A DNA stretch of 64,000 nucleotides, from positions 98,196 through 162,195 of the forward strand of contig CALEZT010000267.1 in NCBI GenBank assembly GCA_937927975.1. Reading direction: 5' to 3'. The translations under genes and the position numbers were made by a program. Origin of the DNA: an uncultured Phycisphaerales bacterium. Lineage in GTDB: Bacteria > Planctomycetota > Phycisphaerae > Sedimentisphaerales > Anaerobacaceae. Positions 41,541 through 52,372 of the stretch are shown here, piece by piece. Numbering within the stretch: position 1 is the stretch's first letter; every line of letters starts with the position of its first letter. The notes beneath the pieces were generated by a model that made no database searches, was not told the DNA's origin, and saw only the letters and a list, made by a program, of their open reading frames with translations.

Positions 41541-42272
41541 ATGGCTGGACGCTTGGACGGGAAGGTGGCGATCGTCACCGGAGGCAGTCGCGGGATCGGG
41601 CGTGCGATCGCTATCGCTTTGGCGGGCGATGGCGCCTCGCTGGTCCTGGCGGCGCGATCGCAGGCGAGGCTCGATGAAGCGGCAGAGCAGGTCCGCAAGT
41701 CCGGCGGGCGAGCGGAGACCGTCGTCACCGAGTTGTCGGATGAAGGGTCGATATGCAACCTTGTTCGTGTCACGCAGAAACGGTTCGGAGGGCTCGATAT
41801 CCTTGTCAATAATGCCGGGATCACGCATTCCGCGAAGTTCAGCGAGACGCGGACCGAAGATCTCGACCGATGCTGGGCCATCAATGCCCGTGCGCCGTTC
41901 ATCCTGTGCCGGGAGGCGTTGCCCTTGTTGCTGGAGGCGCCGGCCGGGTTCATCGTCAACGTCTCGTCGGTGGTGGGCGTCAAAGGGTATCCGCTCCAAA
42001 GCGCGTACACTGCTTCGAAGCACGCCCTTCGCGGCATGACGATGTCGCTGGCGGAGGAACTTCGCGGCACGAACATCCGTGTGCACGTCGTCTGTCCCGG
42101 CGCGGTGGATACCGGAATGGTCGGCAACGTCCGTCCCGATATCAAGGCAGCAGACCTTATCGGGCCGGACGAGGTGGCGGAACTGGTTCTCTATCTGGTG
42201 ACGCGAACGGGCAATGCGGTCGTGGATGAGCTGCATATTCGCCGGGCCGCTGCGGCCCCGTGGTTTGGATAA
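41541..42272 (+). CDS. Short-chain dehydrogenase/reductase (SDR)
   Basis: 243 residues. Classical SDR: VAIVTGGSRGIGRAIAIAL for NAD(P) binding with Arg after the glycine motif and AARSQARLDE (suggesting NADP preference), LDILVNNAGIT, NVSSVVG with the catalytic Ser, and SAYTASKHALRGMT with the YxxxK pair; then VCPGAVDTGMV. FabG-like, but nearby genes do not point to fatty acid synthesis. The GH2 gene starts 18 bp downstream, so the two may be co-transcribed. Confidence 0.92.
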   Translation: MAGRLDGKVAIVTGGSRGIGRAIAIALAGDGASLVLAARSQARLDEAAEQVRKSGGRAETVVTELSDEGSICNLVRVTQKRFGGLDILVNNAGITHSAKFSETRTEDLDRCWAINARAPFILCREALPLLLEAPAGFIVNVSSVVGVKGYPLQSAYTASKHALRGMTMSLAEELRGTNIRVHVVCPGAVDTGMVGNVRPDIKAADLIGPDEVAELVLYLVTRTGNAVVDELHIRRAAAAPWFG

Positions 42273-42290
42273 GGAAGGGGGATTCTGAAG

Positions 42291-45179
42291 ATGGCGAAGC
42301 GATTCAGTTTGGTTGCGGTGGCGTTGCTGTTTGTCGCATCGATGGCAGCGGCCCAGGAGACGGAGGTGCTCTGGCTCTCGGGACAGGGCAAGGATGACCC
42401 GGTGTCGTGGGAATTCTTCTGCACCGCCGGACGCAACAGCGGACAGTGGACCACGATCGGCGTGCCTTCGAACTGGGAACTGCAGGGGTTCGGCACGTAC
42501 AACTACGGCCACGACAAGAACAAGGGCGACGAACAGGGCAAGTACCGCCGGAAGTTCTCGGTTCCAGAGGGTTGGGCCCAGAAACGCGTGTTCATCGTCT
42601 TCGACGGCGTCATGACGGATACCGAGGTCTTCGTCAACGGCAAGTCCGCGGGGCCCAAGCATCAGGGCGGCTTCTATCGTTTCCAATACGAGATCACAGA
42701 CCTCGTCAAGCCCGGCGAGAACCTGCTTGAGGTCACGGTCAGCAAAGTCTCCTCCGACGCCAGCGTCGAAGCTGCTGAGCGTCAGGCGGACTACTGGGTC
42801 TTCGGCGGCATCTACCGCCCGGTCCGCCTGGAGGCGGTCCCGAAGCAGTTCATCGAACGAGTCGCGGTCGATGCCTCCCTCAATGGGGCGTTCCGGATGG
42901 ACGTATATCTCAACGGAGCGGCTGACGGCGATGTCATCCGAGCGGAGATTACGGGACCTGTCAATTCGCCCGCCAAGCAGGAGCCTGAGCAGGTGATCGA
43001 GTGGTCATCCGTGGGCGAGATGTCGACCACGCCGGTCGAGATCGGCGTCAATATGGGTTCGTTTGGAGTCGCCCGGAGGAACCGTCCGGCCGCCGTGACA
43101 TTCGAGAGCAAGCCGTTCGAGGCGAAAGTGGAGGCCGGGCAGGCGGTGGTCACCCTAGAGACATCCGTCACGGGGCACCAGGCGTGGTCCGCGGAGACGC
43201 CGTATCTGTACGTGGTGAAGGTGGAACTGCGGCGGGGCGAGCAGGTCGTCCATTCTTTGACGCAGCGGTTCGGCTTTCGCACGATCAAGGTCTGGCCGGG
43301 CGACGGCATCTACGTCAACGGTCAGAAGGTCATGCTCAAAGGAGTCTGTCGGCACAGCTTCTGGCCGGACTCGGGTCGGTGCCTCAGTCCCGCGATCAGC
43401 GTCATGGACGTGAAGCTGATGAAAGAGATGAATATGAACGCGGTGCGAATGTCGCACTATCCGCCGGATGAGCACTTCCTCGACGCCTGCGACGAATTGG
43501 GTTTGTATGTCCTCGACGAGCTGGCGGGCTGGCAGAAACCGCCTTACGACACCGAGATCGGCAAGAAGCTCGTCAAAGAGATGGTGACGCGGGACGTGTG
43601 CCATCCCTGCATTCTGTTCTGGGACAACGGCAACGAAGGCGGCTGGAACCGCGAGCTCGACGATCAGTTCGGTCTCTACGATCCGCAGAAGCGAACGGTC
43701 CTGCACCCCTGGGAGAACTTCGGCGGCATCGACACCGACCACTACGAGACCTACGCCAGCACGCAGAAGAAGCTCGGCGGCAAGACGCCATTCATGCCCA
43801 CCGAGTTCCTCCACGGCCTGTACGACGGCGGCCACGGAGCGGGCCTTGAGGACTACTGGAATCTGATGTTCGCCTCCCCGATGTCTGCGGGGGGCTTCCT
43901 CTGGGCGCTGGTCGACGAAGGCGTTGTGCGGACCGATAAGAACAGCCAGATCGATGTGGACGGCAACCACGCCCCTGACGGCATCCTCGGCCCATACCGC
44001 CAGAAGGAAGCCAGTTTCTACACGATCAAGGAGATCTGGTCGCCGATCCACATCGCAGCCGAGACGCTGGCCGCCGACGCCAACACGGTCGAGGTCGAGA
44101 ACCGCTTCGACTTCACGAACCTGGCGGATTGCACGTTCGATGTGAGGCTCGTGAAGTTCCCCTCGCCGAGCGACGCGAACGATGGGCACAAGATCCTCTT
44201 TCGCCACGCCTTCCCCGGCCCGGACGTCGGGCCGTACGCGAAAGGAATCCTCCCGCTGGGTTTGCCGGAGAATCGCAGCAACGCCGACGCGGTGCAACTG
44301 ATCGCCTCCGACCCCGAGGGGCGACAGGTCTGGACATGGTCGTGGGACCTGCGCCGGCCGGACCACTACCGACGCGAATACGTCCAGACGAAGACGAGCG
44401 CCGACACGAGTATCCTCGCGAACATATACCATATTCGCGTCGACCCGAACGGGCCGGTTCTGCGGTTCTCGCCTGACGCGCCGCAACTGCAGAGCGTCTC
44501 CGTCTGCGGCAAGTCGTTCGCGTTCAGCGGCGGGCCCAACCTGATCGGTGCCGCGGCCGGCAAGTGGGAGCTGACGACTCGCTGGGAAGACGTCAGCGCC
44601 GTGCTCGATGCCAAAAGCGACGGCCCCATGAAACATGTGCGGTGGACCGTGCACCCGACGGGTTGGGTGCGTCTCGAATATGAGTACGCGATGGAGGGTG
44701 AGTTCGACGTGTTCGGAATCGCGTTCGACTATCCCGAGAGCAAGATGCGGTCGATGCGATTCCTGGGCGAGGGGCCGTTCCGCGTGTGGAAGAACCGCCT
44801 CAAAGGCGGCGTCTTCGATGTCTGGAGCAACCGCTACAAGAACGACATCCCCGGCGTCACGTGGGATTTCCCGGAATTCAAGGGCTACTACAAGGATTGG
44901 CGGTGGGTGGTCTTCACGACCGAGGAGGGTACGATAACGATGGTCAACGAGACGCCGGAGTTGTTCCTGGGCGTCTATCGTCCGAACGACGGACCGGCTC
45001 CCGCAAACACGAAGGTCAACGTGCCCGACACAGGCATCGCCTTGCTGCACGGCATCCCGCCCATCGGCACGAAGTTCGACAAGGCGGAGGTGCTCGGGCC
45101 GCAGAGCCAGAAGAACCAGGCCTCCGGCGTCTATCGCGGCGCCGTGTGGTTCCATTTCGATACGGAGAGCCGGAACTGA
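42291..45179 (+). CDS. Secreted glycoside hydrolase family 2 protein (beta-galactosidase/glucuronidase type)
   Basis: 962 residues with signal peptide (FSLVAVALLFVASMAAAQE). GH2 order: sugar-binding domain (IGVPSNWELQGFGTYNYG, YRRKFSVPEGWAQKRVFIVFDGVMTDTEVFVNGK, WVFGGIYRPVRLEAV), immunoglobulin-like domain, TIM barrel from about residue 340 (KGVCRHSFWPDSGRCLS, MNAVRMSHYPPDEHFLDACDELGLYVLDE), with the acid/base Glu in FWDNGNEGGW (about residue 447) and a candidate nucleophile Glu in MPTEFLHGLYD (about residue 504), then C-terminal beta domains. It cleaves a beta-linked sugar outside the cytoplasm; the linkage is not predictable. The stop overlaps the dtd start by one base. Confidence 0.9.
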   Translation: MAKRFSLVAVALLFVASMAAAQETEVLWLSGQGKDDPVSWEFFCTAGRNSGQWTTIGVPSNWELQGFGTYNYGHDKNKGDEQGKYRRKFSVPEGWAQKRVFIVFDGVMTDTEVFVNGKSAGPKHQGGFYRFQYEITDLVKPGENLLEVTVSKVSSDASVEAAERQADYWVFGGIYRPVRLEAVPKQFIERVAVDASLNGAFRMDVYLNGAADGDVIRAEITGPVNSPAKQEPEQVIEWSSVGEMSTTPVEIGVNMGSFGVARRNRPAAVTFESKPFEAKVEAGQAVVTLETSVTGHQAWSAETPYLYVVKVELRRGEQVVHSLTQRFGFRTIKVWPGDGIYVNGQKVMLKGVCRHSFWPDSGRCLSPAISVMDVKLMKEMNMNAVRMSHYPPDEHFLDACDELGLYVLDELAGWQKPPYDTEIGKKLVKEMVTRDVCHPCILFWDNGNEGGWNRELDDQFGLYDPQKRTVLHPWENFGGIDTDHYETYASTQKKLGGKTPFMPTEFLHGLYDGGHGAGLEDYWNLMFASPMSAGGFLWALVDEGVVRTDKNSQIDVDGNHAPDGILGPYRQKEASFYTIKEIWSPIHIAAETLAADANTVEVENRFDFTNLADCTFDVRLVKFPSPSDANDGHKILFRHAFPGPDVGPYAKGILPLGLPENRSNADAVQLIASDPEGRQVWTWSWDLRRPDHYRREYVQTKTSADTSILANIYHIRVDPNGPVLRFSPDAPQLQSVSVCGKSFAFSGGPNLIGAAAGKWELTTRWEDVSAVLDAKSDGPMKHVRWTVHPTGWVRLEYEYAMEGEFDVFGIAFDYPESKMRSMRFLGEGPFRVWKNRLKGGVFDVWSNRYKNDIPGVTWDFPEFKGYYKDWRWVVFTTEEGTITMVNETPELFLGVYRPNDGPAPANTKVNVPDTGIALLHGIPPIGTKFDKAEVLGPQSQKNQASGVYRGAVWFHFDTESRN

Positions 45180-45628
45180 TGCGAGCGGTGATACAGCGCG
45201 TGACCGAGGCGAAGGTCGAAGTCGAAGGCAAGATCGTTGGGCAGGTGGGCAAGGGGCTCCTGGTCTACCTGGGCGTGGGCACAGCGGACACCGAGACCGA
45301 CGCGCAGTTCATGGCCGAGAAACTGGCCAATCTCCGCATCTTCTCCGACGAAGCGGGCAAGATGAACCGCAGCGTGATCGACGTCGGCGGGGGGGTTCTG
45401 CTGGTCAGTCAGTTCACGCTGTATGGCGATTGCCGCAAGGGCCGCAGGCCAGGATTCGACGCAGCAGGCGAGCCGGGTCTTGCAGAGCGACTGTACGAGA
45501 AGGTCGCCCAGTTGATTGCCGCGGCGGATGTCCCGGTCCAGAAGGGGTCTTTCGGCGCTCACATGCACGTGACGAGCATCAACGACGGCCCGGTGACCTT
45601 CCTCCTCGACAGCAGCCGATTGTTCTGA
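45179..45628 (+). CDS. dtd: D-aminoacyl-tRNA deacylase
   Basis: 149 residues, standard length. Removes D-amino acids from mischarged tRNAs. The motifs SQFTLYGD and NDGPVTFLL (the Gly-cis-Pro motif at the active site) and the N-terminal MRAVIQRVTEAKVEV are complete. The ATG shares its A with the TGA of the GH2 gene, so translation is coupled although the functions are unrelated. Its 3' end overlaps the PEP-CTERM gene on the other strand by 50 bp. Confidence 0.96.
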   Translation: MRAVIQRVTEAKVEVEGKIVGQVGKGLLVYLGVGTADTETDAQFMAEKLANLRIFSDEAGKMNRSVIDVGGGVLLVSQFTLYGDCRKGRRPGFDAAGEPGLAERLYEKVAQLIAAADVPVQKGSFGAHMHVTSINDGPVTFLLDSSRLF

Positions 45629-46142
45629 AATGCCGCAAGGCCAGCCCGCCCAGCGCGAGCATCGCGAACGTCGCCGGCTCGGGTGTATGGATAGGGGGGA
45701 TATCGGGTCTGTCGTGGGAGACGCCGCCGGGGATGCTCCAGCCGGGAATGGCGAAGTCCAGCGCCGTCACAGCCAGATCCGCGCCTCCTCCGCCGCCGGA
45801 GCCATTGCGAAACAGATCTCTATCCGCTCGTTTGAAGACCGCCACTATGACCTTGGGCGAATCCACGCTCACCGTCGTGCGTTTGGCCTTGGGGTCGGCC
45901 ACGTCGCCGAGCCAGTAGGCGAACTGATAACCCGGTTGCGGCTCCGCGGCCAGCGTGACGATCGAGTTGGCCCAGAAGCGGTGAGCCCCGGAATCAGGAG
46001 TCACTTTGCCGGCTTTGGCGGGGGTCTGCTCGATGACCAGATCGAAGTGCGGAATGTCCGCACCCGCCCCGGCGGCCAGGTGCAGAGCCAGCACCGCCGA
46101 GACCAGCAGCGATCTCACGAGCATCGATCGTCCGCAGACCAT
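45579..46142 (-). CDS. PEP-CTERM sorting domain protein
   Basis: 187 residues with signal peptide (LVRSLLVSAVLALHLAAGAGA). A small beta-rich domain (TPDSGAHRFWANSIVTLAAEPQPGYQFAYWLGDV, like an InlB/bacterial repeat) is followed by a Gly-rich stretch and the C-terminal sorting signal TPEPATFAMLALGGLALRHFR, which an exosortase system would process. The frame continues 14 residues past the usual basic stop region, through the end of dtd on the opposite strand, suggesting the native stop was lost. The gene may start at 46142 or 46124. Confidence 0.8.
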   Translation of the reverse strand: MVCGRSMLVRSLLVSAVLALHLAAGAGADIPHFDLVIEQTPAKAGKVTPDSGAHRFWANSIVTLAAEPQPGYQFAYWLGDVADPKAKRTTVSVDSPKVIVAVFKRADRDLFRNGSGGGGGADLAVTALDFAIPGWSIPGGVSHDRPDIPPIHTPEPATFAMLALGGLALRHFRTIGCCRGGRSPGRR

Positions 46143-46374
46143 GTGCTTTCATCACCCCCAATGTGCGGCCAGACCCCCCGGTCTGATTGTCCCTCCAGGA
46201 TATCCGATTAGGGCCGGTAAATCAAGGCCGGACGCTTCATGCGGAGGCGAAAACCCGCAGGGGGCCATAAATACAGCGATCCGCCACAGTGCAGGCGGAC
46301 ATTTCCGGACGGATCCCCCGCACAGGCAGGAATAGACGCACTTTTTGTACCGGCGCCGCGGAGGCGGACGTCGC

Positions 46375-49056
<2,682 letters not shown>

Positions 49057-49324
49057 AAAGGCCTTTCAACCACAGGAGAGTTCGCGGATTCCTCGCTGAT
49101 ATCGGAATCGGCAGAGCTTGTTCTGCGACGTGCTATTGTATCGTGCCACCGGCGTTTGTACAGCCATGGCAAAGGTAGTTTCGCTGTTCAGGGACACGGG
49201 CCGGACACCGAAAAAGACGGTGAAGAACCGTTACGTTCCTCGGACGGTATGGAACTGAAGACAAGAAGGCGCTGAGTCCGCGCCGGTTTGTGACGGATTG
49301 TGCAGGAAAGAGCATCGGGGCAGT

Positions 49325-52300
49325 ATGGATTCACTGAGAAAAGCGATTGTAGCAGTTGTAGCAGCGTTAGTGGTGGGTCACGGCGTGATCGGGTGGGGGC
49401 AGGGCAAGGACAAGCCGCCCACGCCGCCGACGGAAGACCCGAGTCTTTTCTGGCGGGAGCATATCCGCCTGCCGGAGGATTCGTTTCTGGTGCATGGAAT
49501 CGCTCGGAACGAGGCCTCGTGGGTGAAGTTCATCGTCGTACCCCAGGCCGATGGTTCGCAGAAGGTCTTCTTTCAGGACGGCCACGCGTATCCGTTCCAT
49601 TACCAGGGCGCCGTCGCAAACCTGAGCCTCTTCGCGGGAATGACGAACGATCAATTCGACCGGGCGACCCTGTATCGGCAGGGGCGAAAAGCCGTGCTCG
49701 GAGCGGTGATCGCACCGTCGATCTGGTGGTCCCTGACGCAGCCGGCCGAATACGGCATTCAGCTCGTGGGACACGATCCGTTCACGCGGGAAGAGGTCGC
49801 AGCCATCTTCGATGTCGTCAGGCAGGCCGTGAAGACGGAAACGCCGTATCGGGCGTTCTATCTTCCGACGTACGAACAGCGGGCCGTCGCTCTGGCCGAC
49901 AAGGACTGGTTCGAATCGCAGGGCATCGTGATCAGCTCGTCGGACCGCTGGGCCAGCGGCAACACTATCTACTCCAATGGCTGGGCCCTCGGCACGCTGA
50001 AATTCGTCGAAGGCGGCGCCATTCGCGACGCCTACCGCAGCGGCCGGCTCGGCCCCGGCGATATCCTGCTCACCGACGGCGTGCCTGCGGAGACGCCGTA
50101 TCTGGCGGGCGTCATCACGCTCTCGCCCTCGACTCCGAACTCGCACGTGGCGATCCTGGCCAAGACCGACGGCGTGCCGTTCCTGCATCTGGCCTTGGCC
50201 GAGGACGTGAATCGGGCGCAGTCGCTCGTCGGTCGTCGCATCTGCCTGCGAGCCTACGACTCCTATGGTTGGACCGCCGTGCGGCTCATCGACACCGACG
50301 GCGTGCTCGACGACGCGACGGTACAGGAGATCCTAGCCTTGAAGAAGCCCAAGCCTCTGGCGATCTCGCCGATGACGCCGCTGGGCGACTATGGCTTCAA
50401 CGTGGATGCCTCGATGCCCGCCGACATTCGTTTCGTCGGAGGCAAGGCCGCGAACTTCGGCATGCTTCGTCGCGCGATCCCGGACAATTCGCCCATCGCA
50501 GCGGCCCTGTCGTTCGACCTGTGGACGGACTTCCTGTCGCAGGAACTGCCCGGCGGCCTGACGCTCCGCGAGAGGATTGCCGATCGTCTGGCGCCTTTCG
50601 CGTATCCGCCCGCATACATGCAGGAGCTGGCGGATGCATTGGACGACGTTCGCAATCTGGTCGAAGACGACAAATCGGTTGACTTCACCGACGCCCAGAA
50701 GCAGGCGGTTCTTTCAATTCTCCAGGAGCCGCTGTACGGCTTCGATCCGTTTAGGAACCTGCGGTTCCGCAGCTCGACGAACGTCGAAGACGGAATGGAG
50801 TTCACCGGCGCCGGGCTGCATGAGAGCTACAGCGGGTGTCTCGCTGACGATCTCGACGGCGACGACAAAGGGCCGTGCCACTGCGATCCGAGCCGCGCCA
50901 AGGAACGCGGCGTATTCACCGCGATCCGCAAGGTCTTCGCCAGCTTCTACAACGAGAACGCCTATCTGGAACGTCTGCGGCGAACCATCGACGAATCCAA
51001 AGTCGGCATGGCGCTGCTTGTCCATCACTCGTTCCCCGACGAGACCGAGCTGGCCAACGGCGTGGCGGTGATCGACCGAAGCTCCCAGTGGAGCTGGGAC
51101 CTTACGATGGTCACCCAGGCCGGCGCGGTGTCCGTGACGAATCCTCAGGACGGCAGCGTCCCCGAAGAGGTCGTCGTGACGATGTATTCGTTCGGGCAAT
51201 ACGCCCAGCGGATCCGCCAGTCCAACCTCGTCCAGCTCAGCGCCACGGTGATGAAGTGGGAAGACGACTACCTCGCCCTGGGCGAACTGCTCGTCAAGGT
51301 GGGCGAGGAGTTCGCTCTCACGACCGGACGGGACAAGTTCGTCCTGGAAACGGAATTCAAGAAGCTGGCGCCCGACGGCAAGCTCGTGGTCAAGCAGGTT
51401 CGCGAGATCCCGCAGGCGGACGACACGCCTTCGGTCACCGCGTTCCTTTTGAAGGAACCTGCGGAATACGTCGTTCTGCAGGGCGAGTTCGGGGACGTCT
51501 TCGCCAACCACCGCCTCAAGTCACGATGGCAGCTCCAGACCCGCAATCTGTGGTTGACCACGGAGAACCTCGGCGCGAGTCTCTACGATTTCGCATCTTT
51601 TGAGTACATGGCCGACGGCGTCACAGGCACGCTGACGGGCCCGCTCTCGCAGTGGCCGCAGGCTTCGTACCGCTACACGCCAGCCACCGAGGGAACCCTT
51701 CGCCCGGACGATCCGACCGGCTGGTCCGACATCATGCCGACCGATGGGATCGCAACCGATACATGGCAGATCGCCAACATCGCAAATGCTCGCACGTATC
51801 GCCTGAACACGGGGAACATTCCCGCCCTCGTGTCGCCCAAAGCCAGCGCGGTGCTGACACTGAAAGACCTCGGCTATCTGACGTTGGAGGTCGAGTATGA
51901 GCGGCCGGTGCTGCAGTGGAATTGGGAAGGACCCATGATGACCACGCGGGACCAGGTTCGGCTGTGTCCTGCCTTCGAGGCGTCATCCGAGGACCTGCTG
52001 CAAGACCGTCGCTTCGAAGGGCCCGATGGCGTGACCGTCGAGGTGAGCTTCTATTGGCCGCCGTATCCGAAGGGCCCGACCGCCGGCTACACCGCGCCGC
52101 TGGCCCGCTGGGTCGAGACGAGGATCGCCGGCTACACGAGCGAGCCGATCGTGCTGCGAAGCGAATACTCGCAGACGTATCGGCCGGAACATCACAACTT
52201 TGCGGAGCATTTCCTGTTCGAGCCGCAGCTCGAGCCGGACCTGTCGCCAGCGATGCTCGCGGAACTCAAGGCCAAGGATCTCCGCTATATCCATGTCCTC

Positions 52301-52357
52301 AACGGCATGGATACCCTGACGATCACAACCTACGGCTACGACGCTCCGGGCCTGTAA
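49325..52357 (+). CDS. Secreted PEP/pyruvate-binding (ATP-grasp) domain protein
   Basis: 1010 residues. The N-terminus LRKAIVAVVAALVVGHGVIGW is a signal-like segment. Around residues 360-520 it carries the PPDK/PEP-synthase N-terminal nucleotide-binding domain signature (FVGGKAANFGMLRRAIPDN, FRSSTNVEDGMEFTGAGLHESY), and a region at about residues 235-310 resembles the swivelling phosphohistidine domain (GDILLTDGVPAETPYLAGVITLSPSTPNSHVAILAKTDGVPFLH), where a His in NSHVAILA lines up with the phospho-His site, but it lies before, not after, the ATP-grasp part. The C-terminal 350 residues are unique. An ATP-grasp enzyme behind a signal sequence is hard to explain, since ATP is scarce outside. 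Function unknown. Confidence 0.65.
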   Translation: MDSLRKAIVAVVAALVVGHGVIGWGQGKDKPPTPPTEDPSLFWREHIRLPEDSFLVHGIARNEASWVKFIVVPQADGSQKVFFQDGHAYPFHYQGAVANLSLFAGMTNDQFDRATLYRQGRKAVLGAVIAPSIWWSLTQPAEYGIQLVGHDPFTREEVAAIFDVVRQAVKTETPYRAFYLPTYEQRAVALADKDWFESQGIVISSSDRWASGNTIYSNGWALGTLKFVEGGAIRDAYRSGRLGPGDILLTDGVPAETPYLAGVITLSPSTPNSHVAILAKTDGVPFLHLALAEDVNRAQSLVGRRICLRAYDSYGWTAVRLIDTDGVLDDATVQEILALKKPKPLAISPMTPLGDYGFNVDASMPADIRFVGGKAANFGMLRRAIPDNSPIAAALSFDLWTDFLSQELPGGLTLRERIADRLAPFAYPPAYMQELADALDDVRNLVEDDKSVDFTDAQKQAVLSILQEPLYGFDPFRNLRFRSSTNVEDGMEFTGAGLHESYSGCLADDLDGDDKGPCHCDPSRAKERGVFTAIRKVFASFYNENAYLERLRRTIDESKVGMALLVHHSFPDETELANGVAVIDRSSQWSWDLTMVTQAGAVSVTNPQDGSVPEEVVVTMYSFGQYAQRIRQSNLVQLSATVMKWEDDYLALGELLVKVGEEFALTTGRDKFVLETEFKKLAPDGKLVVKQVREIPQADDTPSVTAFLLKEPAEYVVLQGEFGDVFANHRLKSRWQLQTRNLWLTTENLGASLYDFASFEYMADGVTGTLTGPLSQWPQASYRYTPATEGTLRPDDPTGWSDIMPTDGIATDTWQIANIANARTYRLNTGNIPALVSPKASAVLTLKDLGYLTLEVEYERPVLQWNWEGPMMTTRDQVRLCPAFEASSEDLLQDRRFEGPDGVTVEVSFYWPPYPKGPTAGYTAPLARWVETRIAGYTSEPIVLRSEYSQTYRPEHHNFAEHFLFEPQLEPDLSPAMLAELKAKDLRYIHVLNGMDTLTITTYGYDAPGL

Positions 52358-52372
52358 GGACACGGCAAACGA

